Origin: Rotaria sp. Silwood1
Lineage: Eukaryota; Rotifera; Eurotatoria; Philodinida; Philodinidae
NCBI GenBank assembly: GCA_905250075.1
Contig: CAJNOP010000102.1
Span: forward strand, 1 to 64,000
DNA length: 64,000 bases
Direction of reading: 5' to 3'
Of the stretch, positions 11,274-31,229 are shown piece after piece; within the stretch, counting starts at the first letter, position 1, and every line of letters begins with the position of its first letter. The position numbers and the translations under genes are program-made. Below the pieces are notes generated by a model. It saw nothing but the letters and a program-made list of their open reading frames with translations, had not been told where the DNA came from and ran no database searches.

Positions 11274-11776
11274 CTAGCAAGAGCCCGTGCATACTACACG
11301 GCTGTTTTCGCCGGTAACGCATGACCTAAGACGTTTAACTTTTCATTTAGGAACAGACATACAGACACTCAATATTATATATGTAGATAGATAGCCCTAC
11401 GGCCTCACACTCTTATATCGCACATATTTTTATAGGTCATGTAACCTTCGGCCTTATAGCCTTGTATCTCTTGTAGCTATTGTAGTCTTTTCCCCTTATT
11501 GCCTTACAACATATTGCCTTAGTCCCTTGAGAACCTATGGCTACCCCCATATTATAGCTCTTCATGTCCTATAGATATACCATATAATAGCCCTTGAGGA
11601 CTTATAGGTACCTCTATATAATAGTTCTTAAGGATCTATGGATACTCTATATAATAGCCCTTGAGGGCCTACAGATCTCCATTATAACAGCCCTTGGGCC
11701 TTCTCCTTATAGCCTTATTTGACCTTTAGCCTTTGACCTTTGACTCGGCACAGACACTGAACATTATATATATAGA
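11274..11776 (-). mobile_element. Non-autonomous Helitron-like element (about 503 bp)
   Basis: On the minus strand the 3' end shows the Helitron pattern: a short hairpin (CCGTG/CACGG) followed about 8 nt later by CTAG and then a host T. The proposed 5' end, at 11776, starts TCTATATATATAATG and is preceded by a host A, as expected for insertion between A and T without target duplication. A second 5'-end-like sequence (TCTACATATATAATA) lies inside at about 11366-11391, so there may be two nested termini. The body carries degenerate tandem units of about 45-50 bp around TATAATAGCCCTTGAGG (about 11545-11700). No Rep/helicase coding is present. Confidence 0.55.
11545..11700. repeat. Degenerate minisatellite inside the Helitron-like element
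   Basis: Three to four diverged units of about 45-50 bp share the core TATAATAGCCCTTGAGG followed by a variant of CCTATAGATACTC. Units differ from each other, so the array is old or unstable. Confidence 0.5.
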
Positions 11777-12390
11777 TAGTTTGAACCATGGACCATCTTA
11801 GTTCGAGATCTTGTATTATACATCTGCATTATCTTTCACATAGTTTCTAAGCGAAGAGAGTATATTTCTTCCACTGTGCAGTAACAGTGTCTTAGATTTT
11901 ATCGAATCTTCTGAATGACAAAAATATTGAAGATTTGTTGTGATGAAATCAAGATTCTATGTTGAAAGTTTTTTTAATCTAAATTCCTTAGATAACAAAA
12001 GAAAAAAGATATTATTGAAATAAAACCCATCAGATCCCGATTCAAGAATGGCACAAACAAGAATTTTTCTATGCTTTCTTTAGTTCTAAATGATATCTGA
12101 AATTATTTTGACTGAGATTTGTAATTCAATAAAAAATTTCAATTGTTGCCCAAAATACTGACGAAATTCTCGAATATATCTAACGAAAAAAGCCATCAGC
12201 TGTTGATGCAACGATAACAATAAATACAAAGTACTCACAGACTCCCGCTGTAAAATGATGAGCTTCATAAAATGTCTAGTAGCTTATCTAACATCATCCG
12301 ATTCAAAAAAAGCAATATTAATCAATTTTTCATTTTCGTCTCCTCAATATGTCTATTATATTATATACCTTATATATGCAAACGACTGCT

Positions 12391-12412
12391 GTTGTTGTTG
12401 TTGTTGTTGTTG
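12391..12412 (+). repeat. (GTT)n microsatellite
   Basis: Seven uninterrupted GTT units with no surrounding coding context. Confidence 0.8.
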
Positions 12413-12764
12413 ATGCGACAAGAAAGCCAAGAAACGACTGTTTGTATGTATCTTCCTAACGTTGTCGTCCAAAAGAAGAAAGAAAAAGCCCATCCTAAAT
12501 ACATATATATATACCTTCTTTTTTCTTTGGTAGAAGTGTAACGATAATCTGATGTAGTATATAGAAAAGAAGCGTTATCATCAAGGGAGAGAAGTTTTTT
12601 CTTCTAATTCTAAGCAAACAAGTCGTTTCTGGTATTCATTATCTCCAGAAATAACAACAATAAGGCGTTATCCAACCTATTTTGTTCTCTATAAAACGAA
12701 TAAGAGAACAGTGTACTGATCTAATATGACTCTGATTAAAAGAACACGTATTTATTACAAAACG

Positions 12765-13712
12765 CTAAGTAAAAAATTATTGTTTTTCTAACAATGAAGA
12801 TGTATGTGCTGTAACTTAAGGACATTAAATATATTCGGGTCAAATTAAAGGGTTTACTGCCAAACTAATAAATGTAAAATATGATTCATTAATGGTATGA
12901 TTAAACCGAGATAGTCGCATTTTAAGGCATTCACAGTGAAGGTTTATTTTATAGGATTTCTATCAGAAAAATGCATGAACTCTACGAAATCGATCGAAAA
13001 TGATTCTATCTTATAGAGTTCAACGATGTGTATCTTCTTTTAAAAAGATCAATTTACAATATGGTCTTTTTAGGGAGACATGTGATGCACAAGTTGAACT
13101 GGACATATCTATAATTCATTAAAAAAACGAAAATTTTTGCTTTTTTACTAAATTAGGTGATCTTCACTTTTTCAATATTTTATAGACGAAAATAATTCGA
13201 ATTCTATATTCTTGTTCTCCAATGTATGGCGTATTTGCTCATATATAGTTATTTACTTTGTATTGGCCTAGTAAAATTTCTTCCTGATCTATACTACTGA
13301 TCCACAACAAACAGCAGTATGTCAAATTCAGTACCAAAAAATCTCTTAACACAAATTTCACCGTTCTACGATGTAGTGTGCATTTTACAACAAATTTTAC
13401 TTCGTCAAACTCTATACGTGCAATTTAAAACGGTGAAGATCACCTAATTTAGTACAATAGCAAAACTGTTCGTTCTTTTAATGAATTATAGATATGTCCA
13501 GTTAAAATTGTGTATCACATATCTCCTGAAGAAGGCAGTATTGTAAATTGATCTTTTTAAACTTTTTAAAAGAAAATACACATTGGTGAGCTCTATAAGA
13601 TCGAATAACTTTCGATCGGTTTCGTAGAGTTACGTTACAGCACATGCACCTCCAGTTTAAGTTACTTAATGACAAAAATTCTAAGTCAAAAAATAATTTT
13701 TGCTAAGTCTTT
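12765..13712. mobile_element. Foldback element with long inverted repeats
   Basis: The best-conserved arms are 12977-13167 and 13433-13631, roughly 190-200 bp each and clearly reverse complements with scattered differences, enclosing about 265 bp. Weaker complementarity continues outward (12765-12820 against about 13635-13712), with about 140 bp of unmatched sequence in the left arm. No transposase frame lies inside. The structure suggests a foldback or MITE-like element. I could not define exact ends or a target-site duplication. Confidence 0.65.
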
Positions 13713-15179
13713 GGTTTAAAGTCGAAGTGAAAAAATAATTAAATTCATACCTACTTCACTTGGATTAGATTGGATTGTTCGAAAACAATGGTTCGATATG
13801 TTTTTCTTTAGTTAATTAAGCATATTTTGAAGACATAAAGATGCTTCTTCGCGAGCTACTGAAAGTACTCATGAGATGTGAAGAAAGGAATGCAAGCACT
13901 CTGAACGAAGGCAGATGAAGAAGTGATTGAATTCGATTAGAAGAGATGTGCAATGTTGCTCATAAGAAACGGCAAAAAAAGTAAATATTATCGAACGTTT
14001 AATGAATACCTTAGTAAACGTGTTTCCAATTACATGCAGTAAGCACATAACTGCGCAGATTATTAATGTATTCCATAACGTGAATAAGACTTGTTCAATA
14101 GCACTCAATTTATTCTCATTTAAATACAGTGTTTCGCGTATCTTAGGGAAAGTATTTTTATATGTGATGAGATACTCTAACATGAAATCGGTGACACACA
14201 TCAAATATTCATGGTACGTTTTTGAAGTATTTGATTTCTTGGATATTCCTATCAACAAAATAGCGCACTGGTACATTCAAAATCGATTCGTAAACATGCA
14301 TACCAGACATGGAGTCGGGTTGTGCTTTTCTCAAACCGAACCCGAATAGAACCAAGTCGTGTTAAATACTCTAAAAACTTACTATCAGTTCATAAATGTA
14401 CTAGTTGTGAGCTTCCTCTTTCAGAAAAATTTGGGTGTGGATGTGGGCTCGTGAGTCTTGCCATCGTCCATGTCCATCCATTTTCGCTGAAAGCTGATAT
14501 TAGTAAGACAGATAGTATGTGATGAGAAAAAAAATGGGGCGAAAAGTGAATAGGAGTTGGAAGTATCTTAAAGTACAGAAAATAATATTGTTTCATTTTC
14601 GAGGAGTTCCTTAATTTTTAAATACTAATTTCAAGCCAATATGTTCATAACATTGGTGATACTTCAAGACATCACAAGTATAATTTTTCTATGAAGGCAT
14701 CATAATTATTACACATCCCATTTATCCTTTTTGATGTTTCCTATGTTACAAAAACCAGATCAGTGTTTGTATTAAACCGTGATTTACCGGCAAAAATCGC
14801 CATTTCACTAGTAAGGCGCTGGTAAATTGAAGAAAACTAATAGTTAACCGCGGTAAACTGCCAGCTTTGCTCCAGTTTTTACTACATTGGTAGTTACTAA
14901 ATCGGTGAATTGTTCACTTTCAATTCTTTTCTCATCACATGCTTCAAAAGATATAGACGACTCGATGGAGATGCGGGTGAGACGGATATTCAAAACCGCA
15001 CACTCACAATACACGTTAGGAACTCTCACAAGATCTTTGCACATAGTAAGCATTTCTTTGCGAAAGCTTTTTATTCGTTTTTTTCTTCAATTACATTAAG
15101 CATGTCGAATAAAAACTAATGCATTCAAACTTCTGCGAAATATGCCTTAGTGAAATTATAATAAATGATAATAGAACAT
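13713..15179. other. Non-coding interval
   Basis: Overlapping short frames occur on both strands (for example 13869-14276), but none has recognisable motifs. The interval holds the telomere-like hairpin at 14418-14494. Confidence 0.45.
14418..14494. repeat. Telomere-like G/C hairpin 8
   Basis: The core G-rich arm (14432-14449, GGGTGTGGATGTGGG) and C-rich arm (14462-14480) are flanked by a further complementary pair, CTTTCAG and CTGAAAG. Complementarity therefore extends outside the telomere-like core. Confidence 0.55.
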
Positions 15180-22471
<7,292 letters not shown>

Positions 22472-23390
22472 ATGACACTTGAAAATAACTCAACTACAGC
22501 AAATGTTCAATCATGGTTTATTCCAATTGATATTTTAAACAACCTATGCACTGCCATTGCTGTTTTACTTGCTCTAGTCTTTTTATTTATTATTATTTTT
22601 CATAAACTATATCATAATGTTCCCATGTTACTCGTTTCAAATTCATGTTTAGCTGAACTTATATTTGAAAGTGATTTGTTAGCTATGGGTCTATTTGCAT
22701 TTTACAGTGATTTTAAAAAAATTTACTTTCATGAATCATTTTATCTTTTATTAGGCTATATAAGTTATCTGTCAGTTGGAATACAAAATTATTCTTATTT
22801 GTTACAAGCAATCTATCGATATATTTTGATTGTTTATCCATCTCGATTATTCTATCAATCAGCTAAATTTCAAACTTTTCTTATTAGCATAACATGGATT
22901 TGTTGTATTATCTATCCTATTCCATTAGTATTTACTGGTCAAATAAAGTATCTTGTTAATGATCAAATATGTCAAATGCCTTCTTCAACTTTCATTTCTA
23001 ACAATATTCAATGCAATTTATATTTATCTATATCCTATGCTAAGTATAATATTAATCTATTTAAAAATGGTTCAATATGTACAAGAAATGAGTAAAAAAG
23101 TAACTCCAGTTAATCGATTATTTCATGCCCGACGAGACTTACGAATGATTCGACGTATAGTTTCACTTGTATTCATTTTAATAGCACTTGGTTTTCCTTA
23201 TCAAACATTCATAATTATGTCATTTTTCAATAGTGCACCAAAATATCATTTTCGTATTGCCTTTATGTTTATTGATGTATCATTGGTATTTGTATTGATT
23301 GCTCTTTTAGAAATTACAGAACCACTGAAAACTTCTTTAATGAAAAAAATTAATGGTCGACCAATCAACGTTATACGAACAGTGACGTGA
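22472..23390 (+). pseudogene. 7TM receptor copy 1, frameshifted
   Basis: This rhodopsin-like seven-transmembrane receptor is nearly identical to the copy at 31230-32147, but carries one extra T at about 22981-22982 (GCCTTCTTC against GCCTCTTC) that shifts the frame in the second extracellular loop. The first frame ends at 23095; the rest (TM5-TM7 and tail) continues in another frame to 23390. The conserved TM3 cysteine that would form the extracellular disulfide is Tyr here (SFYLLL against SFCLLL in copy 2), which independently suggests loss of function. N-terminal N-x-S/T glycosylation sites and the YRYILIVYP motif after TM3 remain. A single-base assembly error is possible for the indel, but not for the Cys-to-Tyr change unless it is also an error. 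The ligand is unknown. Confidence 0.8.
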
Positions 23391-23900
23391 AGAATTAAAA
23401 TCAATCACAAGCTTCTAACAACATCTATAAAAACTTGTTTTCATGTTGTATTTCAATTTTGAACTATGATTTGTCTATTTTGTTTTTGTGATGTGTTCAG
23501 TCATATCTAAAGGCGAAGAATAAATGAAAATAAATCTTTTTGTATTTCTATGTTTAGAGATGATCAGTAAAATGAACATGTAATCAGTTAATTAGGACTT
23601 CTTAAAGAATCATTCAATTTTAAAGAGACTGATGGATCTTTCAGACGATAAATTTTATTTAGATATTTCTTTTCTTATACTCTGGATTTGACGCGATCAA
23701 TATTAAAAGTAAAATATCTACTTATCATTCAACAGGAATAAAATATTAGTCTAGATGATTGAAAAAACATGTGAATAGTGTGACATAGTTGTCATTCACG
23801 TAAAAGTTAGTCTGTAATAGAGGATACAAAGGAAATAACGTATTATTATGTATTCTTCAGAAGCATTCCACAAAAAAAAGATCAAAAATTCTAGTAGAAT
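23391..23900. repeat. 3' flank of receptor copy 1, duplicated at 32148-32710
   Basis: About 500 bp after the stop can be aligned, with gaps, to the region after copy 2. An example is the shared block AGAGGATACAAAGGAAAT near the end of each. The duplication unit was therefore larger than the coding sequence. Confidence 0.6.
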
Positions 23901-25438
23901 ATCTTAAAAAGTCATCTACAATGAGAAATGAATGTTCTAATAATTCGTCTAGAAATAAGTAAACATTTATCTCTTATAGCATTCAAACGATTTTATTGCT
24001 TTTCTCATAATATGGTAGTATGTTCTTTACTGTTTTATTCGACATATCTTCCAAAAATATGTGTTTCTATAAATATTAAAATGAAATCATCTTGATTATT
24101 GTTTAAGTGCAGATGCTCTCTAAGGATCAAACAATATATTGTTAATTGAATTAGCAAAGTTTTGGAAACGAAGTTATAATTTTTTCCACATAATGTGCCA
24201 AAGTTCAAACTTTAGCACAATATATCGATGAGATAAGAATGAAGCATTTTCCTGTTGGAACAAAAAGTTTTCTTATGTCGGTTCACTTTGTTTGGACAGA
24301 CACATATGCACACACCGTCTTTTTTCATGTCACTTGCTTTCCAAAAAAAAGAAGGAAGTTGTTATTGACCATTCATATGAATTTCAATTCAATATGCATT
24401 ATGTTTTAGAAATCGACTTTCGACTCTAATCAATGAAATAAAAATTCAACGTTGGAGAAACAAAAATTTCAGACTAGTAAAGCAAAAAATATATTCTATT
24501 TTATTTATTTTCTATCGTTTCGATGATTATTTAAATCTATAATGAAACTCTAATCAATACTGAGCACTAAATTAATCACATTGTCATTATCCTTTTGCAT
24601 GATCTGTAACTATTCGGTTATTGTTTTTTTTTCTAAGATGAATTATGAAAAATAGTTCTGATGGGCAGCTGTGCATATTCTCTCCAATAGCATCTACATT
24701 TCAGATACACCCACGGCTATGCTCAAATCTAGTCCAACATTTACATCCTAACCAAGATGTCCTGCGCGTATGGGAAGGATGAGAGAATGTAACGTGTTGA
24801 CGAAAAAATTCTGCTTGATTTAGATTAATCCACAACACATTACCAGTAGTGTCAAACTTAAAAGTTGAATTCGATTGTGTTTGGACGTTTCAAATTTCAA
24901 ATTTTAATCATTCGTATATAATATCTCAATATCTTCTTTATATCCTGAAAAACTATAGAAACATCGGACACATTTAAATCACGTTCTGTTCTTACTCAAA
25001 CAGGACTGGATTTACTTCGATCGCAACCGCAGCGTGAAAATCCTTGAATGACTTTTTGCTGCAATCTCATAGAAAGAGATGAGTGTGTGTTTGAAACTTG
25101 AAACTTCAGTTGAATTCAACTTTCAAGTTTGACATATATAGTGTCAAGGAAAGAAAAGAATCCAGAGAACTTTTTTCAATTTATTCTGCATCCAGAATGA
25201 TCTTTTTTTTTCTACATGGTTTCATCACTGAAGAGGTCTGTTGCCTATGAGAGGGTTAATAGTCGCAAGCAAAAACTTTTGGGCAATAATGGTTTCGTCT
25301 GTTAAATGCGTGAAGTTCTAGATTACATTAAATAACGTAACCAATTTTGCCTTACAGAATTTGATAAATAATGTCTAAAGAAAAAATACAATCGTCAATA
25401 TGTAGAAAAACTAAAACATTCGCATTGATTTGATGTGT
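23901..25438. other. Non-coding interval
   Basis: I see no gene, repeat family or RNA here; it is AT-rich with short random frames. Confidence 0.5.
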
Positions 25439-25930
25439 TCAGTTTGTACGGCGTGACATTGTTATAACAAGATCTAGATTAATAGCAAATGTGCACAGTA
25501 AGCCAATCATGTATGCCAAGCTTCTCCAAGGCTGCAATGCCAATAAATATGTCACAGAATGTACAATACGAGCAAATGCATAGATCGCACCATAGACAAT
25601 CGTTCGTATTACATTACCATTCACCCAATCAGAGAATAAAGCCGTTGCTAACAGAAGTACAAGAAAATATGTATCATTTTCTGCATCATTAGTAATAACA
25701 CCATTAATACGTGCATCTCTATTGACTTCATTTTGTGGAGTCGATTCCGCTGAGCTTACCATCTGTTTTTTCTTGCGTGTATCATCTTCGGGAAGTCGTA
25801 CACTTGGTTGAAATGGTTGTGTTTGTCGCGTCACTATTAACATGATAATCAGAGCGAGACGACGAACAACCAATACGAGCATAAACCATGCAAATACAGT
25901 ACCAGGTCGAATAGTTGTAACATCAGTCAT
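25439..25930 (-). CDS. MAPEG-family membrane protein (microsomal glutathione S-transferase-like)
   Basis: A 163-residue, single-exon protein. Four hydrophobic segments (about 12-33, 87-100, 108-130 and 137-156) give the four-helix layout of MAPEG proteins, which conjugate glutathione to lipophilic electrophiles or reduce lipid peroxides in ER or outer mitochondrial membranes. A charged loop (45-75) separates helix 1 from the signature-like segment RDARINGVITNDAEN (71-85), comparable to the family's ERVxRxHxNxxE motif. The FARIVHSVTYL block (119-129) matches the ARxxHxxxY pattern of MGST1-type enzymes. Length is normal (about 150-160). There is no signal peptide apart from the first helix. In a desiccation-tolerant animal an antioxidant role is plausible, but that is inference. 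Confidence 0.8.
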   Translation of the reverse strand: MTDVTTIRPGTVFAWFMLVLVVRRLALIIMLIVTRQTQPFQPSVRLPEDDTRKKKQMVSSAESTPQNEVNRDARINGVITNDAENDTYFLVLLLATALFSDWVNGNVIRTIVYGAIYAFARIVHSVTYLLALQPWRSLAYMIGLLCTFAINLDLVITMSRRTN

Positions 25931-28900
25931 GATGTTGAATAGAAGTCAATGGTATAACAAATGTTCTAGTTGTAAAGACAAAATTTTTTACCTTTTATAG
26001 TAGCAGTTACAGTCTCATGCCTTTTATAATTATGTGTTTTATCGTATAATTACGATTCAAACTGCCTTTTAATCTTCTTACACGATGATACAAAATTCTG
26101 CATTGTCATCTTTCTGCAGTCTCAAGTTTCTTTTTCTTTCTTGTTCGTACAAGCACTCGTCAACAAATTGCCATGGGATGTTTTATTCATCTGATACAAA
26201 GTAAATTTTGCATCGTCATTATAGATTTTGTAGTATTACGCACACGTTATTTGATCTTTTTTTTAAGCGTATTTAATAAATAATGACTTTAAACTTCGAG
26301 ATGAGTTTCAGGGTCCACTACTCACATAAATAAAGGAAATGATTAATGCCAAACATGAGAAAAAGCCAAGCGCGTAAAAATGAGAAAAGGCTTTTTATCG
26401 TTGTGTCTGCTTACATGTGATTATTCAAGTTCAAATACTTTTGTTTTTGATTACAATTTGCTTTTTTATGTAGCATGCTGGATTTGTTGTAATATGCCTA
26501 TGGATAAGATTAATTTGGTGGAAAGCTAAAAAAACAAAACAAAATTGTTCAGGATATGCTCTTTTAGTCATCAAGTCAAAATTGATTTATCTTTTCATTC
26601 TCCATCGTTTTTCCAGCTCACTATAGAATCTCAACTTGAAAATCTTATATAAACTTCCAACTGAAATATCTGAGAATATGTTCGAGTCTTCGAAAAGAAC
26701 AATATAACAAATGGAATGGTTGATTTGACACAAAGAGGGTCGATAATAAATGTCATTTAATTCTATTGTGTTCGACTTCATTGGAATCACTAGTTTTTCT
26801 TTAACAAAGAATAAAGAATCAAAAAAAATCGGACAGCGAGAGGCTAGAGCCTTTGATTGAAAGAAGAATTCGATATTTGTGGGGAACTCTTTCAAAATCG
26901 TTGCTCTTCAGGATACAAGTATAAAAAAAGTAAAAGAGAATCACGACATATTTATATGGAAACAATTCAAACAAATTCCGGATGTGCTGATTGAGGAAAT
27001 AGTAAAAATAGTAATTCTCGACGTATTTTGTCAACACATTGATGGAACACGAGGAAAATTATGTAGTTATGAATTTGGATGTGTGTGAGTGGTGTAAATA
27101 TCGAAAAAAGTTAAGATTGTAGGATAAAACAGATGGAAACACATCGATGCCTCACATTCACATGCGCTGTTTGCACTGTTGTATACTGCATGAGATTCGT
27201 CCTCCACTGACTCATCAAATTTAAAATAAAACATGAATTGCATTGCTGAAACTTGCAGTTGCATATCGCTTCGAGAAAAAGCCTAACTTTATTAGAAAAG
27301 TTTGCAATAAAATTACTATTAATTTTATCAAATTATGCATCATTAGCAATGCTTATCTCAGTTTTTTTTCTTTAGTATAACGCGTTTGAATTAGTTTGCA
27401 TATGTAATCAGTAGGTGGATTAGGATGAATAGCACTAGCCAATTAGTTTTCACTTTGAATGTTTCGAATGAATCAATCAAATATATATATATCTTATAAA
27501 TAGGATCTTTGTGCAAAATTTTCTACGATTCATCAAGAAGAGTTTATATTAATTTGATTACAGAAAAATATCTCATTTCATTATGACGTTTTTGTCAGTG
27601 ATTACTTTTTATTACTTCGCCAAGTCTCTTGAAGATTCTATCAATTACTTTTTTGGCAATCATTACAAGTTATTTTTTTCATTCGTTGTTCAATCTCGTC
27701 TTTAGTTGTTAAAAGATTGAAAATTATTCTCCGCGTACTTCTGCATTTAATATTTTCCATACACTTTCAGTGAACAATAAATCAATAGATTTAGCTTCAT
27801 GTTCTTGAAGTAAAGCTCAATTATTAAATAATTCATTAATAGTTTTAACATACAATTTGCATTTTTGTATTTTATTTTGTGCATGATGTTTTCATATATT
27901 TTATTCACTACAATAATCTGATCTCTCATAAACGACAAAAATTTTTGAAGATTTCCATCATCCCCTATTCGGAAAATAAGCTGTTTTTGGAAAAACCCCA
28001 AAAAAAATTGTAGCCAATAGCTTTTTTTTTGGTTTGAAAGAGACTTTAAAGATGAAGGGCATGACAGGGCTCCTTTCTCGAATTAAGCTTTGTAACTATT
28101 GCATAAATGAGTACTTTTATAATTAGAACGCCATCTTTCGTGAGTTTTTTCAGACTTTGAGCCTTTTCGTTACTTTTTTCTTTTGAAAAATAAGAATTTT
28201 GGAAAAAAGGGTTCTGCCATGTCATTATCTGGCATCTTTACATGAGTTTTCAAAAACAAAATAATAATGAAGTTTGTAGAATGAAGGTTTACCGAAAAAT
28301 CTGAGTTATCAAATGCGGTCTTTTTTGATCCTGGTCTATTGAATATTTCCAAAAAAACATCATGATAGAGGGCTGAAAGTTTCATGCTGTTTGAACTTTC
28401 CTGGCCTAAGATCTGTTTTAAAGGTGGGCTAGAGCAAATTTCCAAGTCTGTCAAGTGAAATCAGGACATGAAAAAAAATTTCCTTAAATGACGTCAAGTC
28501 TAACCTGACTGATTCTGCTCTGAGTCAAATCTATCCTATCACGTCTCTTTATTAAAAAATTCGAAAAAAAGTGTATTCTTTAGACGGCTAACATGATGGG
28601 AATTCGAAACGCGTCAGAAGATCAGAAAATTTTTTTTCTCATGTTAAGTCAAGCAAGGAAATCCAAAAAAAGTTTCCAAGTCCAATCAGATTTGACTTTG
28701 GCTTGAGGCATTTTTAGCTTGACTTACTCAGCTTTGCGAGATGAGTGCTGAATAAACAATAGAAAAAATAAGTATTGATTTCTGTGAAGCTAGTTTCTAT
28801 GTAGAATTGTTCAATATTTGATTAAAAATTCTTTAACAAAAACTAACATTAATATTTTGCAAAAGATTTATTCTCATATTTAAATTTTATTATTATCAGA

Positions 28901-31229
28901 GAAGAATTGATTCAATAAAATATCATTTCGAAGACTGACACAAGTACTCAAGACTTAAATTTAAAAAAACTCTGTTCGATGTTATATTCTGTCTTCATAT
29001 AAATTAATTTTACCGTGTCTTAAGACTAGTGAAAAACTCTGCATCTAAGTGCTTATATTAGTTATGAGTGGAAACAAAAATAGCAAAAGACAAAAAAAAA
29101 CAGAATTAGTCTTCGAAAAAAGATAATTATTCGATTTCTAATAATGTACAAGAAATTAAACAGTTTTATCAAGAATATTTTACAAAAAAGAGAAAACGAG
29201 ATGAAAAAGACACTTAATGGCTTAGTAGCAACGAGAAAAAACTTAAAGAAAGGATCAATCAATGATTTTGTAGAGATTAGAAAATAAAATTCTTTTTCAA
29301 AGGCATCTTGTAAACGATTTCATAAAAAATATTGTATTGTGTCGCAATAATTGTGATTTATTTTTATAATAAAATGAGTACAATTGTAGAATAAAAAGAT
29401 GAACTTGCAGCATAAATTTTTATACTTTTTATTTATAAAACATTATGATTGATTTATTCAAGCCGTTGAAACTCAATGTAACAGTTCTCAAGACGGACGC
29501 ACATAGGAATTTTTCATGTTCTAATAGGAAACATTTCATCTACTAAAAGTACGTCATTTTCTATGCATGTTACATAGTCTGTTCTTATTAAGAACAGAAC
29601 TCATAATAAAGATCATTTCAATTACTCGCAAATTACGACTAATTATTTATTTCATTTTTAAGATAATTCTATGGTTTTTTACATCATTCGATTCAGCTAA
29701 CATTTCTTTACTCAATAATATTAAACAAAATTATAAGCTTCCTTAATAACTGCTGAAGAGAAAAAAGGAAAGTCTCCACACTTCTAAAAAAGCCGTTCCA
29801 ATTAATAGCATTGTTTGTAGTTCTTCACAAGCTTTTTCTCTTTTACTTTCTCGATGTACGCATTACAAATTGTCATTTTGCGTCATGGTGATGTCGAGAA
29901 TAGAAACTCAGAAAATTATTGTTTCAACAAGAAGTAAAAGTATCGAGATCGAATTAGCGTCTCGGGCAAAAACAAATTTTTGTGGACTGTATTATTTTGC
30001 ACCTTCCATAATAAAGTTAAGGATGGCAGAATAGAAAGTTAGTTGCTAGTCTATGCAATAAGCTAATTTTCCTCACTATATTTGTAAGCACAGCTGATAA
30101 TGAATTATATAGATAACTAGATAGCATTCGAATTGTATTCGACTACGAAATGTATTGTAAAGCTACGAATGTCGATTATCGAAACAGTCGATATCACATA
30201 AGAAAAGATTAATGTTCTCAACTTTCAAAGAGCGAATTCTTTTTTTCAAAAGATATTTATGGCTCATAGAAATGAATTTCTTTTCTGTTTCTATGATTAA
30301 AGTTTCGAAAAAGAAACGTTGCAATCAGTTAAGGGATTGAAAAATAGACATGGTAAAATTCATTACTCCGAGAATTCTGTCGATTTATCATCTAGTAACC
30401 TATATAATTCGTTATTAATAATCAGCTGTCTATTACAGATGTACTGGATAAAATCAATTTATCGAATAGATCAACGACTAACTTTTTATGCTGTCGTCTT
30501 TTTAATTATTCCGGCAAGCGAACAATAACAAAGTCTACAAAAATGTGTGTTTTGGTGGTGGTATTTTTAAGCAAAAATAACTCATGCGAAAAGATTGAAA
30601 AAAAAACAGATAATGTCAACTCGATCTTGATACTTTCACTCTACGTCGGAACGACAATGCATTTGTCGACAAAATGAAAGAAAAAAGAAACTCTGCAAAG
30701 GACTACATGAACGGTTTGATACGCATGGATAGAGTTCTTGGAATAATGAATTGTGTCATGTTTTCTTTTGAATTACTTTTATATCACGATCAGTTGATTC
30801 AACGAAACGTATCTTTTTTGATTTTGCCAAATAAAGTGACACGATAGAAGCTCATTCCTGAAAGCCGTAAGTATCTCTTGCAAAAAAGCCTTTTCGTTAT
30901 TAATCATAAAAAAGAATAATCATTTTTTATGAGATATAGATTTTTGTTGATAATTAACATTTTTAGATTTGTTCCACTTTTCACAGTCGAGTGAAACTCG
31001 AATGCCATATAATTCTGTCGTCTAGTTTTTGAATATTTTGATTTTTTTGTAGTCGAATTCTTATTTCGTTTGAACAAACCTGGACTTCTACTTGTTTTTC
31101 GAACAAAATTAGCATTTGAACTGCATCTGGAAAAGATTAAAATTTGACTGATTTGCAATTTTTACTGTAATCTATATTTTTCATAACATGATTTCATATA
31201 TTTTTCTTTCTCTTTTTTCAATAGAAACA
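25931..31229. other. Long gene-poor interval
   Basis: No intact gene was recognised over about 5.3 kb. A decayed coding relic is listed at 27610-28001. The segment at about 28400-28740 has repeated AAGTCAAG/AAGTCCAA motifs like those in the hAT MITE at 5571-5880, but no clear ends. Confidence 0.45.
27610..28001 (-). pseudogene. Unidentified decayed coding relic
   Basis: On the minus strand a protein-like frame runs from 28001 with an uninterrupted, non-repetitive stretch. It shifts frame after ENIM and continues as a segment including QEHEAKSIDLLFTESVWKIL, with one in-frame TGA before it. A CNDCQK stretch follows in yet another frame. The composition is much more protein-like than the other AT-rich frames nearby, but I do not recognise the family. 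Confidence 0.3.

Noticed and set aside
13869..14349. Overlapping 115-135 residue frames on both strands
   Set aside because: Mutual shadows in AT-rich DNA with no motif, no splice-linked partner and biased composition.
25250..25262. AGAGGGTTAA as a second piggyBac end
   Set aside because: It shares only the TTAA and a few bases with the 35.7-kb element; no partner end lies at a reasonable distance. The TTAACCCTCT at about 54069 fails for the same reason.
28170..28454. 94-residue minus-strand frame
   Set aside because: No recognisable motif; the region looks like degenerate repeat DNA with AAGTC-type words.
28400..28740. Second copy of the hAT MITE
   Set aside because: Shared short words with 5571-5880 (AAGTCAAG, AAGTCCAA) but no matching ends or target duplication could be found.
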